Origin: Celoporthe dispersa
Taxonomy: Eukaryota > Ascomycota > Sordariomycetes > Diaporthales > Cryphonectriaceae
Reading direction: 5' to 3'
Assembly: GCA_016584495.1 (NCBI GenBank)
Contig: WAID01000012.1
Coordinates: 124,001 to 188,000, forward strand
Length of the DNA: 64,000 nt
The notes under the pieces were generated by a model. It saw only the letters and a list, made by a program, of their open reading frames with translations, searched no databases and was not told the origin of the DNA. The position numbers and the translations under genes were made by a program. Positions within the stretch are counted from its first letter, which is position 1. Each line of letters begins with the position of its first letter. This document shows, one piece after another, positions 1 to 12,430 of this stretch.

Positions 1-1404
1 TCTGTCAAACTAAAAGCTAAGAGTAGCGATAACACTGCAGAGACAGTGCCGAATATTGGATCTTAACGCCTGGTCCTCCTTACTTGTAATCCTTTCTGTG
101 ACCTGCATGTTGGATGGGTCATAATATTAGAGTCGAGTAGCTACAGTACTGCCAGGGCTTGTACGCACACCCCTGGCCAAACTGGGCGTGGCTCTGCAGA
201 TGGCCAAGTGCCGCTGCAGGGGGAACAGTTCTGAGGTGTTGAAACAGCCTTATATTCAGCTGATACGCTATACTGTCAGGCTTCATGCACTGTACAAATT
301 AAATTATATAGGAAAGAGAGTGGAAGGGTTTCAGGGCGCATTATGCACACAATAAGTCAGAAATCTATTGAGTATATACTCGAATATACTCGATAGAATT
401 CCCTCCTTTCAGGCAAACTAGATTGAATATATCGAAAAATAATTACAGCCTCACATTTGAACCCCTCTTTTCACCATATTTTTCTCGATTTTAACATTAA
501 GGAGGGCATTGACGATCACGAGTAATAATACTCTAGCAATCGTACCATTATTATTACGGCCAGCCATGGGCGAAAACGTATATGGGACCGACAAGGTAAT
601 TGCATGGCAGAGAAAGGAGATGGAAGGGAGCTACGCTGAGTAGTCCTTTTGCAATCGCATAATTTGCGAGGGCCAGTGAGTCACCAGATGGCCTCGGCCA
701 GATTAGCTGGCTGGCTTTCTTTTTTTTTCTCTTTCCCTCTCTTCTTCCCTTCTGTAGCGTTCATTGAGTTCAGTTGTCCTCACACACATAATAACAGAGC
801 GGCGTGGAAGCAGCTCAAACCCTGCCACCTCACTTGTGTCCGTTCTGAGCCCGACAGATGCGTTGCAGTATTTGCCAGGGATATTATTAAAACATACTCT
901 GCCGATGCAATATATATTTCTATATGCATTCCTAACTAAAACTTGAAGCCGATTCATGAATATCCTCAGCTTTCAACCGATTGCTAAGCTTTTCTTCTCT
1001 ATTTCTTAGCCAATTTAACTTGAAAACCCCGCTCATGGCAGACATCGGCTAATATCACGGCTACAAAAATGCTCTTTTGAGTCCTCTTCTGATAAGTTTC
1101 GCAAGCTACTAGCTGCATGAACTGAAACCCTCTTTCAAACAGTTCAGCATGCAGTCAGCAGCATACCCCCCGCTTTTATCGTTTTTATGCCTTATCATTC
1201 ACAGCCGCGAGCTGGGGGAACCAAAGGCCTTGCATATATCGACATGTTCATAGCTGCAGCCTACTTACTGCTTACTGAATCTTGGGGTCGAGTGTAAATA
1301 CAAACGAGAACCTTCCTCAACCAGTGCGCTGCTACCGTCTTGTCTCTAAAGCTCCCCTTCGTATAACATAGCAGTCTCGGCAACCTGTTACTTCGCATCC
1401 TGCC
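1..1404. other. AT-rich intergenic left edge
   Basis: No coding frame with family features or credible splice structure is visible. The stretch is AT-rich compared with the genes to the right, with short near-repeats of the form gaatatactcgat around 365-400. The last 200 bases probably include the promoter and leader of the NLR gene that starts at 1405, but I see no clear TATA box. Confidence 0.6.
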
Positions 1405-4400
1405 ATGGCCGCATCTATCAACTCGCTGGGTATTACTATTTTGAAAGACAGCGAGGCTGCCGAACTCGATATTGTCTTCGTCCACGGGCTTCAAGGGCAT
1501 CCTAAACGTTCATGGACCTACGTCACTCGCCAGACACAGGCCGCAAGCTCACGCATCAGGCCAAAGCAAGTCCTCCAGAACATTCTTAAGTCCAGGGACA
1601 AGAATAAGACGGGCACGGAGCCGCCGCCCTCGCCATGCGGACCAGAAACACCAGAAGCCGCGAGCGCCGGCATTTTCTGGCCCAGAGATCTGCTTGCCCA
1701 GCATGAATCTTGCAGCCGAGCTCGGATCATGACTTATGGGTACGATTCGGATGTTCTGAAGCTGGCCGACACCGCCAATTTCACTACAATATCGTCTCAT
1801 GGTGAGACACTGCTCAACCGGATCGCATCAAGACGAGGCCAGCACTTACGTCGACCGCTCATGTTCATCACCCACTCGCTCGGAGGGTTGGTAGTCAAGT
1901 CTGTGCGAATACCTGGCACGATACAAGAACGTACATGATGGTGGCGGCTAACATCTTCGAATCTAGGCTTTGAATTCGGCAAGGATCCGTTCTACCGATG
2001 CAGACGGAGACCTGCCAGCTGTGGTTGACTCTACTTTCGCCATCATATTCTTTGGGACGCCTCATCGAGGTAGTGGCTACGCGGACTTCGGCTTGTCTGT
2101 CGCGAGGGCGGTGTCAGTACTGACTGGGCGGCCGTACAACGACAGCATTGTCAGGAGCCTTGCCCAAAACACAGAGACTCTGACCAACCTCCGGAAAGAC
2201 TTTGAATCCACGCTCGAGCACATGATAAGGACCAGCAGGTTCGAGTCTTCTACTTTTCAAGAGGCTAAAGGACTCAGCAGCGTCAAAGGCTTCCATGGAA
2301 AGGCATGAGATGTTTTTTTCTTCTTCTTTTCTTTCTTTCTTTCCTTTTCTTTCTTCTTTGTCCCTCTCATGAGGTCAGACGATAAATGCAAATTATTGAC
2401 ATGTCATCCATGCTAGGTTGTTACCGATGACTCTTCTGAGTTGGGCCGAAACGACCGTAATGATCACTTGAATCGGAACCATATGGACATGTGCAAGTTC
2501 TCAGGCCTGGACGATCCTGAATATGAGACTGTAGCTGCAGAGATCAGGCGACATATCAATCGCATCCGGGACAGGATTACAGAGCAAGAGACCAGTGCGT
2601 AAGCTTCATATTGACCGAGTAGCGAAGGTCGAAAGCACGATCATTGCTAACAGGAGGATAGCTTTCCTAGCCACGCTTGATAAAGTCGGGCACTTCGCTC
2701 TCGCACGCTTGAATGACATTGAGTCGAGCGTGACAGGCACGCTTGAATGGCTCTACGGGGCACGCGCCTCCAGAAGCGAAACGCGGTCGTCGAGCAGCAA
2801 CGACTCGTGCGACCTGGCCGCATGGCAGGAATGTGGATCTGGCCTATTCTGGATCACTGGGCGCCCAGGGTCGGGGAAGTCAACGGCGATGAAGCTTATT
2901 TTCAACAACTTTTGTGAATATGGCATCGGTCAGACGGGATCCAGCGACGTGCCCGGGCGACGCCGACGAGTCTCACTGCAGCCCGGTGATAATGAATGGT
3001 GCGGTGTCGGACTCTTTATCACTAACCGTGGCGCGCCCGAACAGCAATCCTGGGAGGCGATGCTCCATGGATTCTTGCTTCAGCTCCTTGAAGCACAGCC
3101 AGGGCTAATGCGATATCTGATTCAGCTAATTTCAACCAAGAGGTGGAAAGCAATGCGCCAGCATAGAGCCAGGAACTCCTCGACAAGTTACGATTCCATG
3201 GAGCAGATTACCTACAGCTGGGACTTGCCCCTGGTTGTCGAGGCTCTGAAGTATTGTAAGAGTCAGTCTTCGCGGTCATTCAACGCGCTGGTTGTTCTTG
3301 ACGGTCTGGATGAGCTGGAAAACAATCAAGTCGCCCGGGATGCAGTTGACCTTCTCAACTATCTGGCCGACGACTCAAAGGGGACCAACACTGTCTTCAG
3401 AGTGTGTATCTCAAGCCGGTCGGAGCAGTTGTTTCGGGATCTGTTTCGTGGCACATGGCGACTCTATATCCACGACCATACCCGAGAAGACATCCGCAAT
3501 TACACATGGTTCAAACTCCGACGGAACCCACGCTTCACAGGGTGGAAACAAAGGGAGATCTCTCGTCAGTTGGAGGACATCCTCGAGTATGTGACGGACA
3601 ACGCGCACGGTGTGTTCTTGTGGGCACGCTCGGTTGTCATTATGCTAGATCAAGGTCTGTCGAACTACATGCCTTCGGAGGACTTGCACGCGCTGCTGGT
3701 GTCCTTGCCCAACGAGATGGACGAGCTCTTTGAGTACATTCTTGGCAGGGTCGAGCCCAGGCTCCGCCGGAAAAGCGTTCGTCATGCTCGAGGTCATTCT
3801 ACGCTCTCGTGCCCCGTTGACGTTACCCGAGCTATTTACGATCGTTGAGATCACAGAAGCGGTCTTGGATAGCAGGGAAAACACACGGTCGAGTATCCCT
3901 GCCATGCCTGATCCGCAGATTACGTCTGTTGCTGATCCGCTGCAGCTGCAAGCCCAGCTTATCACTAGCTGCAAGTGCTTGGTGGAGGTCTCCCTGGACG
4001 GAGAAGGCGATCCTGAAAACTCTGGCTACCTTGGGTACACAGGACGCTCAGCTAGTCGCTCTCAGGCATATGAAGCAGACGAGCTCATAAATGATGAAGA
4101 GTCGGTCTGTCAACCCGCTCCTCGATCTGTTGGGCATGCCAGTTCAGGCTTCATGACGAACGGGGACGCGCGGGACTCGGAAACCGAGAAAGACGACGAA
4201 GATGGTGATAGTGGAGACGATGTTGAGATAATTGCCATGTCTCAATACCGAAACCATTACGGCGAGCGATCAGTAGACCTGTCTCGCGGTGTTGTTCGTT
4301 TGGTACATCGATCAGCCAAAGATTTCTTATTGAAGCCTGGGTTCCTTGACGTACTGTTCGACTCTGGTTCCCCAGACCCGAAGCCTCCGGGCAACGGACA

Positions 4401-5548
4401 CGCTTACATTCTACTTTCTGCACGGGCATGGCTGAAGAGCCCGGCTGATGCCCGTACACGGCTCACACATCGTTTCGGCACCGTCGAGGAGATCGTCTAC
4501 CACGCTGCACATATCGAGGCCACCATGCATCCTGGTGATGCAGCCATCTATTACGGTGTTCTTGACGAGATAGATGATCTGGCGGCCATAGAAGACCGCA
4601 CATATCGGGAGTGTTGGCCCACGGAGTGCGAGCGGTGTGTATCCGGGTATGGAGAGCTGGCACTTCACGTTCCCGGCTCTTGCAGTTGTCTTAGACATGC
4701 GTGGATATATGATGCATCGCATCCGCAAGGCTACAGAAGAGGACGACCTTGACCACTTCCTCAACGGCAAAAGCGGTCGGTCACTGTTACACTTCTCTGT
4801 ATATTTCTCTGGCCAGACCCCGAAGCCTGCAATGGCAAGATTGTTGCTGGAGCAAGGGGCGGACATCAATCTGCCATTCGACGGTAAGACGGCGGTGGAG
4901 AGCTTGGTGCTGGGCCTCGACTCACCAACAGGCGAACCGCACTTGAGCATTATGAGGCTGATGATCGAGAAGAATGCAAACCCGAACAGCCGTTATTATA
5001 TAGATGGGAACAGTCTGGTCCGATGGCACCCACTTCTGCACATCGTTTCAGAGCATCCTGAGATAGGTGTCGAGCACCGTATTAGCTTTATGAAGTTGCT
5101 TCATAGAAGCGGTGCTGATCTCAACGGAACGGATTGGCTTGGCCAGACGTTTCTGGAATCGCTGTGCTATGGTGGTGCCTTGCTGCCGGCGAATGAATGG
5201 GAGTGGCTGCTGAGGAAGGGTGCGAAGGTGTCCCTGGCCATGATTAGCAACATGGCTTCTCATGGGGAAGAGTCTGGTGAGCCTGCTGACGAAAGTGATG
5301 CATCTGGCCCGGTCGTGACACCATCCAGAATCTCAACTCGGCGCAGCTCGGTTTCCCCGCCGATGCGGGATTACAATTTTACGGCGGACCGTCATTCGTT
5401 TCAGCGAATGGGCCTCTCCGATAGCCAAGGCTGTCATGACGCTTTCAAGATTCTAAGCCAGCCACGTTTCCGTCGCCGCGATTGGTACACTGAAGATGCT
5501 GCGGCTGCAGCTGAAGCTCATCAGCCTACATGGTTTGCAGTTGGATAA
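1405..5548 (+). CDS. NLR-type protein: alpha/beta-hydrolase, NACHT, ankyrin-like repeats (frame broken twice)
   Basis: Predicted STAND NTPase of the fungal NLR class, a family tied to heterokaryon incompatibility and non-self response; its ligand is unknown. Exons read 1405-1902, 1967-2302, 2417-2598 and 2654-5548. The N-terminal 280 residues look like a DUF676/PGAP1-type serine hydrolase (VFVHGLQGH near residue 25; nucleophile elbow THSLGGLVVKS near 160; FFGTPHRGS). A NACHT domain follows, with Walker A GRPGSGKST near residue 410 and Walker B LVVLDGLDELE near 550. The C-terminal quarter has ankyrin-like segments (LLLEQGADINLPFDGKTA). Intron 2 appears to use a GC donor (AAG|GCATGA). Two one-base frame breaks lie at 3771-3774 (AAAA) and near 4645-4647 (GGG). 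Dropping one base at each gives 3909 nt, about 1302 residues. Identity as an NLR is secure; whether it is intact is not. Confidence 0.85.
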
Positions 5549-5953
5549 GAGTCTCTTGTAATTAGTACCTCACAGCTATTGAGAAATGCTCGCAGATGTA
5601 TGTGTATCCCCTATCAAGACTGCAAGTGACTTGCCTAAGTCTTGTTATATGAAAGTGGTTAGGTGACTTGACAGCAAGAAACTTGCTCAGCCGGATCCAG
5701 TAACCAGGACAGAAACCTGCTCAAACCTCCTCGCGAGTGCATCTTGGCGAAATCGCTTAACATGTCTGCCCGCAGTCTGATCCCTAGTACATGAGCAATT
5801 TTCTCTGCCGTGCTCGGTTGGCTAGGTTCCACCCCATAAAGCACTGAGCCGGCGTGAGACATAGGTGAGCTCTGGTCATTGAGCTGCTTATTCGAGTGAT
5901 CACTCCAGCACAGATCAAGGATAAAAGGGAAGCGCATCCGCCCTGACAACCTA
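5549..5953. other. Intergenic, no gene seen
   Basis: 3' flank of the NLR gene. No open frame here has splice signals or a recognisable composition on either strand. Confidence 0.5.
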
Positions 5954-6637
5954 ATGGCATGGCACTTGGCACCAACCGCATTGGATATCTTGATCGTTTG
6001 CTCCGCAAGAACCGATTCACCGTACGACGCCCATCTCGACTCTATTGTTCTCGCAAGACCTCCTCGCCTCGCCTTTCCTTCATACATGATGTGCGGTGGC
6101 AGCGGTGACGTTACTGGTGACCCTCAGCGCTTTGGAGCCCTTGCTGTCTTGACACCTACTCACAACGCTGCTGCACTTGATGTGGACTCTGCAGGTCTTC
6201 CTGGGCGAGTGGTATTTCTCAACAAGGCAGACTCTGGGAGCCCTTTGGCCACTCATGTCAGATTCACGCCGGCTGGGCCACGTCGTCCGGACCACGACTT
6301 AACACTAAGCATATTGTCAGTCCTTCCGAGCCTTTCCTCCTGTGACCGCTCGAGCTGACCCGCGCGCCCTGCCCTGCCTAGCTGCACCGGAGACCTGAGC
6401 ATACCACGGACCAGGTGCAAGCTCTTCAACAGCCTCACCCTGCCAAGATTCTCTGGTATCGATGCCGAGAACGAAGGATTTGCAGAGTTCCAGCTTCCGC
6501 AGCATCTTCTCCTCTCTGTTGGCGAACGTGGCGTGATTGGACGCCGCGTAGCCATAACATCACTGGATTCCTCGCAGCGCGGCGCAGCTGAGGGGATCAT
6601 AGGCTTCAACACGACCGCTCTCGCGTCTTCGGTGTAG
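5954..6637 (+). CDS. Doubtful hypothetical protein, two exons
   Basis: I do not recognise this protein. An open frame from ATG 5954 can be spliced from 6315 to 6382 across a 66-bp intron with donor GTCAGT, a CTGAC branch site and acceptor CCTAG. Frame continues without a stop to TAG at 6635-6637, giving about 205 residues. The second exon has an amphipathic, protein-like pattern (QHLLLSVGERGVIGRRVAI). There is no visible signal peptide, transmembrane segment or motif. It follows the NLR gene on the same strand. It may equally be chance open sequence or the relic of a longer gene; only the intron signals and the frame agreement argue for it. Confidence 0.3.
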
Positions 6638-7624
6638 GCTTGAAGCTGTTGGTCTGCGGAGGGAAGACTGCCCGCACGCAAGGTCTCTGGGGAGGGCGGT
6701 GCAGGTCAGTCAGTGTCCCATCCTTTATATCGGCCACAGCGCACGAAACGGGCGGTCTAATGATACGTTATAGGAGACCAGGAAGCGTAGAATCACAGAG
6801 GTGCGTGAAGCAGAAAGCAGTCACGACGCCACGCCACGCATCATGATTGCAAGACCGTTTTCGGTAGTCGCCTGAGGTAGTAGAATGACAAGATCTTTGC
6901 AAGCCAGAGCCGTCGCCGTGGATCAAGATTTGTGCTCCGTTTGTTGCTGTCAAGCTGAAGAGGAAGCCTGGAAGACCCTGGATCTCAACAGCGGCGGTGC
7001 TCAAGCACGTATATTGTTGGTGCAAAGCGAAAATGAATCACGCCGATCGATTGGCCCCCTGGGACTGAGTCAGCGGCACACCTGTAGTGGTCATCCAGCG
7101 GCCACAGCACTCAGCTTAGTACGCAGTAAAAAATCCGGCAGAAATTTCAGAGGCGGTGGACCCCGCACACCCCACTAAAAGGACGTCCCAGGCGCCACTA
7201 AGAACAGTTCAGATTCCAGGAAAAAGCTAAAGGGGCCCCTGCACATTCGCTCGCTGCATTGAGGCACAGGCTGGGCACCAGTGCAATGCCACCACCCAAA
7301 GATGACCAGGCTAACTTGTGTTTCCCCTCCTTCACCCCCACCTACCAACTTTGCCTCTCTCAACTAAAAGTTCTTTTTTTTTTTTTCCCTCTCCTCGAAT
7401 TTCATCATCAAAACACCTTCACCTTCACCCTCCCCCATCAACCTCCTCCTCCCCAACCAAGTCCAGGCGGCCGACCGACCACCCATCATATCTCTCTCTG
7501 TGGTACGGTTTTTCTCTCCAAGGAGGATTTCTCGGAATTTTATTTTCTTTGTTCGCCTTCATACGCTTTCTTTTCCTTCTCCTGCATTTCTCTGCCCTCC
7601 CCAGGTCAGATCAACCTGTCCAAG
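6638..7624 (+). promoter_or_regulatory. Promoter and pyrimidine-rich leader of ARB1
   Basis: No separate gene is supported. From about 7360 the plus strand becomes CT-rich, with a T tract at 7374-7386 and a run of cctcctcc motifs, typical of fungal leaders and transcription start regions. The ARB1 frame is open without a stop back to 7259, but the residues encoded there are low-complexity Pro/Ser/Phe and do not resemble ABC-F N-termini, so I treat it as untranslated leader. Confidence 0.5.
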
Positions 7625-9765
7625 ATGGTGTCGGCATCCAAGGAGAAGAGACTGGCCAAGAAGGCCGCCGACGGCAAAGAAAAGAAGACGGTCGCCTCCC
7701 GGTCAAAGGCTGGTTCCAAGAATGCCAGCAAGGCCGGCTCCGTCAACGGCGACGAGACGCCGCCTCAGCTCGATGCCTTTGGCAATCCCATAGAGTCTGA
7801 CGAGCCCGCCACGTCAGCCGACAAGATGGGTGAGGTCAAACGCCTGACTGAACAGATGGACAAGCACGGCCTGTCGGACCGTGTCACCACCGGCGTTCTG
7901 TCCTCGGTCGCCTCCTCCCGCGACGTCAAGATCTCCTCGTGCAGTCTCGTCTTCCACGGCCGCGTCCTCATCACCGACGGCACCCTCGAGCTCAACTTTG
8001 GCCGTCGCTACGGCCTGCTGGGCGAGAACGGCTGCGGAAAGAGTACCTTCCTCAAGGCCATCGCCGCCCGCGAGTACCCCATCCCCGACCACGTCGACAT
8101 CTACCTCCTCAACGAGGGTGCCCCGCCCTCCGAGCTGGGCGCCCTGGAGTGGGTCGTCAAGGAGGCAGAGAACGAGATGGCGCGCCTCGACCACCTGGCC
8201 GAGAAGCTGCTCGAGGACGAGGGCCCGGAGAGCCCCGTCCTGATGGATCTCTACGATGTACGTCTGACGCACCCCGTCCTGCCACTCCCTCTCGTGCAGA
8301 GGTGCTGTACCTTGGGGGGACCACCGCCCGCTGACATAGCATTGTTTGTCGCCTGCTAGCATATGGACAAGATGGACCCCTCGACCTTTGCCACCCGTGC
8401 CTCCCTTATCCTGACCGGTCTTGGCTTCAACAAGGTGACCATTCACAAGAAGACCAAGGACATGTCTGGTGGCTGGAGGATGCGTGTCGCTCTGGCCAAG
8501 GCCCTCTTCGTCAAGCCCACCCTGCTGCTGCTCGACGACCCCACTGCCCATCTGGACCTCGAGGCCTGCGTGTGGCTCGAGGAGTACCTCAAGAAGTGGG
8601 AGCGCACCCTGATCCTCGTCTCCCACTCCATGGACTTCCTCAACGGCGTCTGCACCAACATGATCGACATGCGCGAGAAGAAGCTCCTGTACTACGGTGG
8701 CAACTACGACTCGTACAACAAGACGCGCGAGGAGCAGGAGACCAACCAGATGAAGGCCTACCAGAAACAGCAGGATGAGATCACCCACATCAAGAAGTTC
8801 ATCGCCAGCGCCGGTACCTATGCCAACCTGGTCAGGCAGGCCAAGTCCCGCCAGAAGATCCTGGACAAGATGGAGGCCGATGGCTTCATCCAGCCCGTCA
8901 TCCCGGACCGGGTCTTCAGCTTCCGCTTTGCGGACGTCGAGAAGCTGCCGCCGCCCGTGCTGTCCTTTGACGACGTCACCTTCTCGTACTCGGGCAAGGC
9001 CGAGGACGACCTGTACCGCCACATCGACCTCGGCTTCGACATGGACTCGCGGACGGCGCTGGTGGGACCCAACGGCGTGGGCAAGTCGACGCTGCTGCGC
9101 CTGATGACGGGCAAGCTGTCGCCGACGGCGGGCAACGTCAGCCGGCACACGCACCTGAAGCTGGGCATGTACTCGCAGCACTCTGCGGAGCAGCTGGACC
9201 TCACCAAGTCGGCACTGGACTTCGTGCGGGATAAGTACAGTGACCGCTCGCAGGACTACCAGTACTGGCGGCAGCAGCTGGGCAAGTACGGTCTGTCGGG
9301 CGAGTCGCAGACGGCGCTCATCGGCACCCTGTCCGAGGGCCAGAAGAGCCGTATCGTGTTCGCACTGCTGGCCATCGAGAGCCCCAACATGCTGCTCCTC
9401 GACGAGCCGACCAACGGCCTGGACATCCCGACGATTGACAGTCTGGCGGACGCTATCAACGCGTTCACGGGAGGTGTTATTGTCGTCAGCCACGACTTTA
9501 GGTATGTTGCGGAAGTCGTCTTTCTCTCCTACACGCTTCTCCCTCCCCTCCCCCCTCCGCCCCCTCCGGCAACATTCCCACCACCACCGCCATACCAGAG
9601 TAGGGGCAGCCTCATGACTGACACGATCTCCACTACAGATTGCTGGACAAGATCGCCAAGCAGATCCTGGTCTGTGAGAACAAGACCATCAAGCCCTGGG
9701 ATGGCTCGATCGGAGATTACAAGAACTACCTGCGCAAGAAGATGCTTGCGGCCGGTGCGGTCTGA
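7625..9765 (+). CDS. ARB1: ABC-F ATPase ARB1, ribosome biogenesis
   Basis: Soluble twin-cassette ABC-F ATPase; yeast Arb1 shuttles between nucleus and cytoplasm and is needed for 40S and 60S maturation. Exons are 7625-8257, 8360-9501 and 9639-9765, giving 633 residues, the usual size for the family. Start MVSASKEKRLAKKAADGK matches the lysine-rich family N-terminus. Cassette 1 has Walker A GENGCGKST, signature MSGGWRMRVALAKA and Walker B LLLLDDPTAHLDLE. Cassette 2 has GPNGVGKST, LSEGQKSRIVFALLA and LLLLDEPTNGLDIPT. The DDPTAHLD form at site 1 is, from memory, also present in yeast Arb1, so it is not damage. The charged linker between cassettes is present (KKFIASAGTYANLVRQAK). No transmembrane segments. 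Introns are 102 and 137 bp. Confidence 0.96.
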
Positions 9766-12430
9766 GGCGGGACAGAGAGGAGCACTGTGTGCCGTGGCGA
9801 GACGTGAGGGCTCCGGGAGGGGACGAGGCACGCCCCTGTCCCCCTCCCCCCTGCAGAGTGTCCCGCGGAGAGATGGAACAGAGACAAAAAGAGGGCGCCG
9901 CCAGACAGGTGCATATTAGGACCACGGCCACCTAGATAGATTGCCAGGAGCAACAGGACACCGCGGACATGAGTGAGGCCAGCTGGTCTACGGGATGGGA
10001 GGCTGCGCATGACGAGACCGACAAGAGACACTGCGAGATAGAGGGAGAGACATGCCGAGGCAGGTTTCTGGAGAGAAGCGGCCATCACCATGTCTGGCGG
10101 GACGCGACTGTTGTTGGGGCCGCGGGCGTTGGTTGAAATGTATTACTCGGTATAGAAGTCCTGAATGAGATGCAAAGCACTAGACATATGATACTGATGA
10201 TGTTGACGAGGAGGATGGTGACACGGGTGAGCGCTGTCGATTGACTTGACATGTGAACATTCTTCTCATATCTGGTGGCTCTTGAGACTGGTCGCAACAC
10301 TGACAGGCAGACAAGACGGCGGGCAATTCATCAATCAGTCGTCGTGTCAGGTTGCTCATCCATCATCGTCATCATCGTCGTCGTCATCGTTCCAACTCGA
10401 GCAACAAGTCTTGTTTCTAGATTGCTTGGCCAGTAACAGGCCACCACCGGTGGAGCTGATTATATTCTCCTTAATTATATGTGATTATCAGTGGTGAAGA
10501 AGTGAGGTTCAAGAATACTGCCAGTGATTGCGACTAGCAGCTTGATTGCCTTTCTTTTTTTCTCTCTCTCCCCTGTTTGTCTTGTGTCTTTTTTTTCTGT
10601 TCATTTTCTTTTTTTTTTTGGGGGGGGGATGGGGCCTTTGAGCTTTTCCTTGGCGTGACTGGTGATAAATTCTCGGACTTGGGGAGGGAAGGAGGGACCT
10701 GACGTAAGGCGAGACTAGTGCAGGATGTTGGGATCGGGAAATGGCAAGTGAGAAGGAAAAGTAAGTGGGAAGGAGCGAGAAAGAAGATGGAGAAAGTGGG
10801 AGGAGGAAGGGCGATACGCGCCGTCGTTTGGGGCGGAGACCGACTGCATCTTGCTACTACCTCTTGTATCTCGATCCCCCCATGGCATAATTATCTCACC
10901 CGCGATTGACCTTGTAAGGTCTGTTCGCAACCGGCTGCGACCACCTGGCGCAAGACACGGCGAGCGCGAGGTTACGGTACAGGCCCGGGGAGAGAAGCAC
11001 TTGGCACACTACTACCAGCTTACGAGTACGAACCTGCAAGCTGGAGCCGCATCGACAACACCTTGTACAGTGTGTGAGTAGGTACATGAGGGGGGTGTGT
11101 GTGTGGGAGGAGCGGGTGTGTGTGCAGGGGATCCACCCACTACGAATCACTCCTCAGCGGTCCTCAGCGGAAACGGGAGGCAACAGAACCAGGAGGACTC
11201 GGCCTGGTGTGGTTTTGCGAGGCTCGAGAAGACGTCAGGGAGACGGCGGGAGGGAGAAGGAAGAGAGAAGATAAAGACCAAAAAAAAAAAATTATCAGCC
11301 TCCACCAGCCTTCATCTTGCCAACCTCTGCTATTGCTGCTTGCTACCGCTGCTTGATGCGCCAGTCTCGGCTCTTGCTGCACTTACACTTTCACCGGCAT
11401 CGCAGTCACGGGCTGGGGTTAGCTCAGCTCAGCTCATCATCGCCGCCGCCTCGCCTGCGACAAGCGTGGCTCGTCCCGTTTACGTTTAACCTGCACCTGC
11501 GCTGCGCTGCACATCACGTCAGGTCACCACCACCAACAAACACCCCCTTCTGCTGTGGCCCTCCTCGGCGACTTTACCCTCAATTCGACTCAACCCTCGA
11601 CCCTGCTCGACACGCCCACGCCCACGCCCACCCACACAACACCACGCCTCGTGGTCTCGCGATACTCTGCGGGTGTGTCTCCAGCACCCAGCATCAGGCC
11701 AGACGACCGACCGATCCTACCTGGCCCGGCCCGGCTCGACGCGACAAAGAAAACCTGCACTGTCCACCCACCACCACCACCACCATTTTCTCGACACAAG
11801 TTCCACAGCCGCCATCGACCACACACCCATCACCTATTTATTGCTCACTGCCCATCCCGATTCCGAGCCATGTCCACCCCCCGCAGAGCAGCGATCTAGC
11901 TCGTCGATTTTCCCAGATCCTGCGACAACCAAGACTGGCGAGCCAGAGTTGCGATCGACCACGCAGAGAAATCGTCCACCCCCTCCACACCAGGACGCGG
12001 CCTGCCTGCTCATCGTGCGTTCATCACCACCGCCAACATCACCTTCACCATCAACGGCGGCCGGGCTTCTCTTTTTTATCTTCTTCTTCTTTCCTTCTTC
12101 CTCTCCACCGACCTGCGTCGTTGCGGCACGGTGCGGATGGGTCTGTCTCGCCAGCGCCACCAGAAACCTCAGCGGAGATATCTTGGGATTGTCCTCTAGC
12201 GGCGACCTTAGGGGCTGTAGCGGACCTTACCCTCCCAGCGCCGAACCCGCAGAGGCCAACACCTGAACGCTGCTGAGAAAAGAGAGAGAGAGAGAGAGAG
12301 AAAGAGAGATAGAGAAAGAGGTCATCAGCCAGGGGAGGAGGATACACGACGGGCCCTGCCCTCCAGGAAAGAAGAAGGGTTAAAAAGAAGACCAAGAAGG
12401 GGGAGAGAAAAAAAACAAAAAATAAAAAAG
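9766..12430. other. ARB1 3' flank and long leader region of INO80
   Basis: A 2.7-kb stretch without a supported gene. It holds a T10-G9 homopolymer junction at about 10610-10628, GA-rich sequence at 10730-10800, and from 11300 a CCACC/CACAC-rich plus strand leading to a GAGAGA tract near 12281-12310. Open frames at 11317-12276 are proline/serine/arginine low-complexity read in several frames at once, which suggests a compositionally biased leader and not a protein. Confidence 0.5.

Noticed and set aside
3730..3848. Programmed frameshifting in the NLR gene
   Set aside because: No slippery heptamer with structure is evident, and similar one-base breaks occur in unrelated genes here, so a consensus error is simpler.
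7259..7624. In-frame N-terminal extension of ARB1
   Set aside because: Open by chance through a CT-rich leader; ARB1 proteins start at MVSASKEKR.
7814..9493. Long antisense frame over ARB1
   Set aside because: Same shadow effect; valine/leucine/glycine-rich without domain features.
11317..12276. 319-codon open frame before INO80
   Set aside because: Pro/Ser/His/Arg low-complexity that stays open in more than one frame; best read as an untranslated leader.
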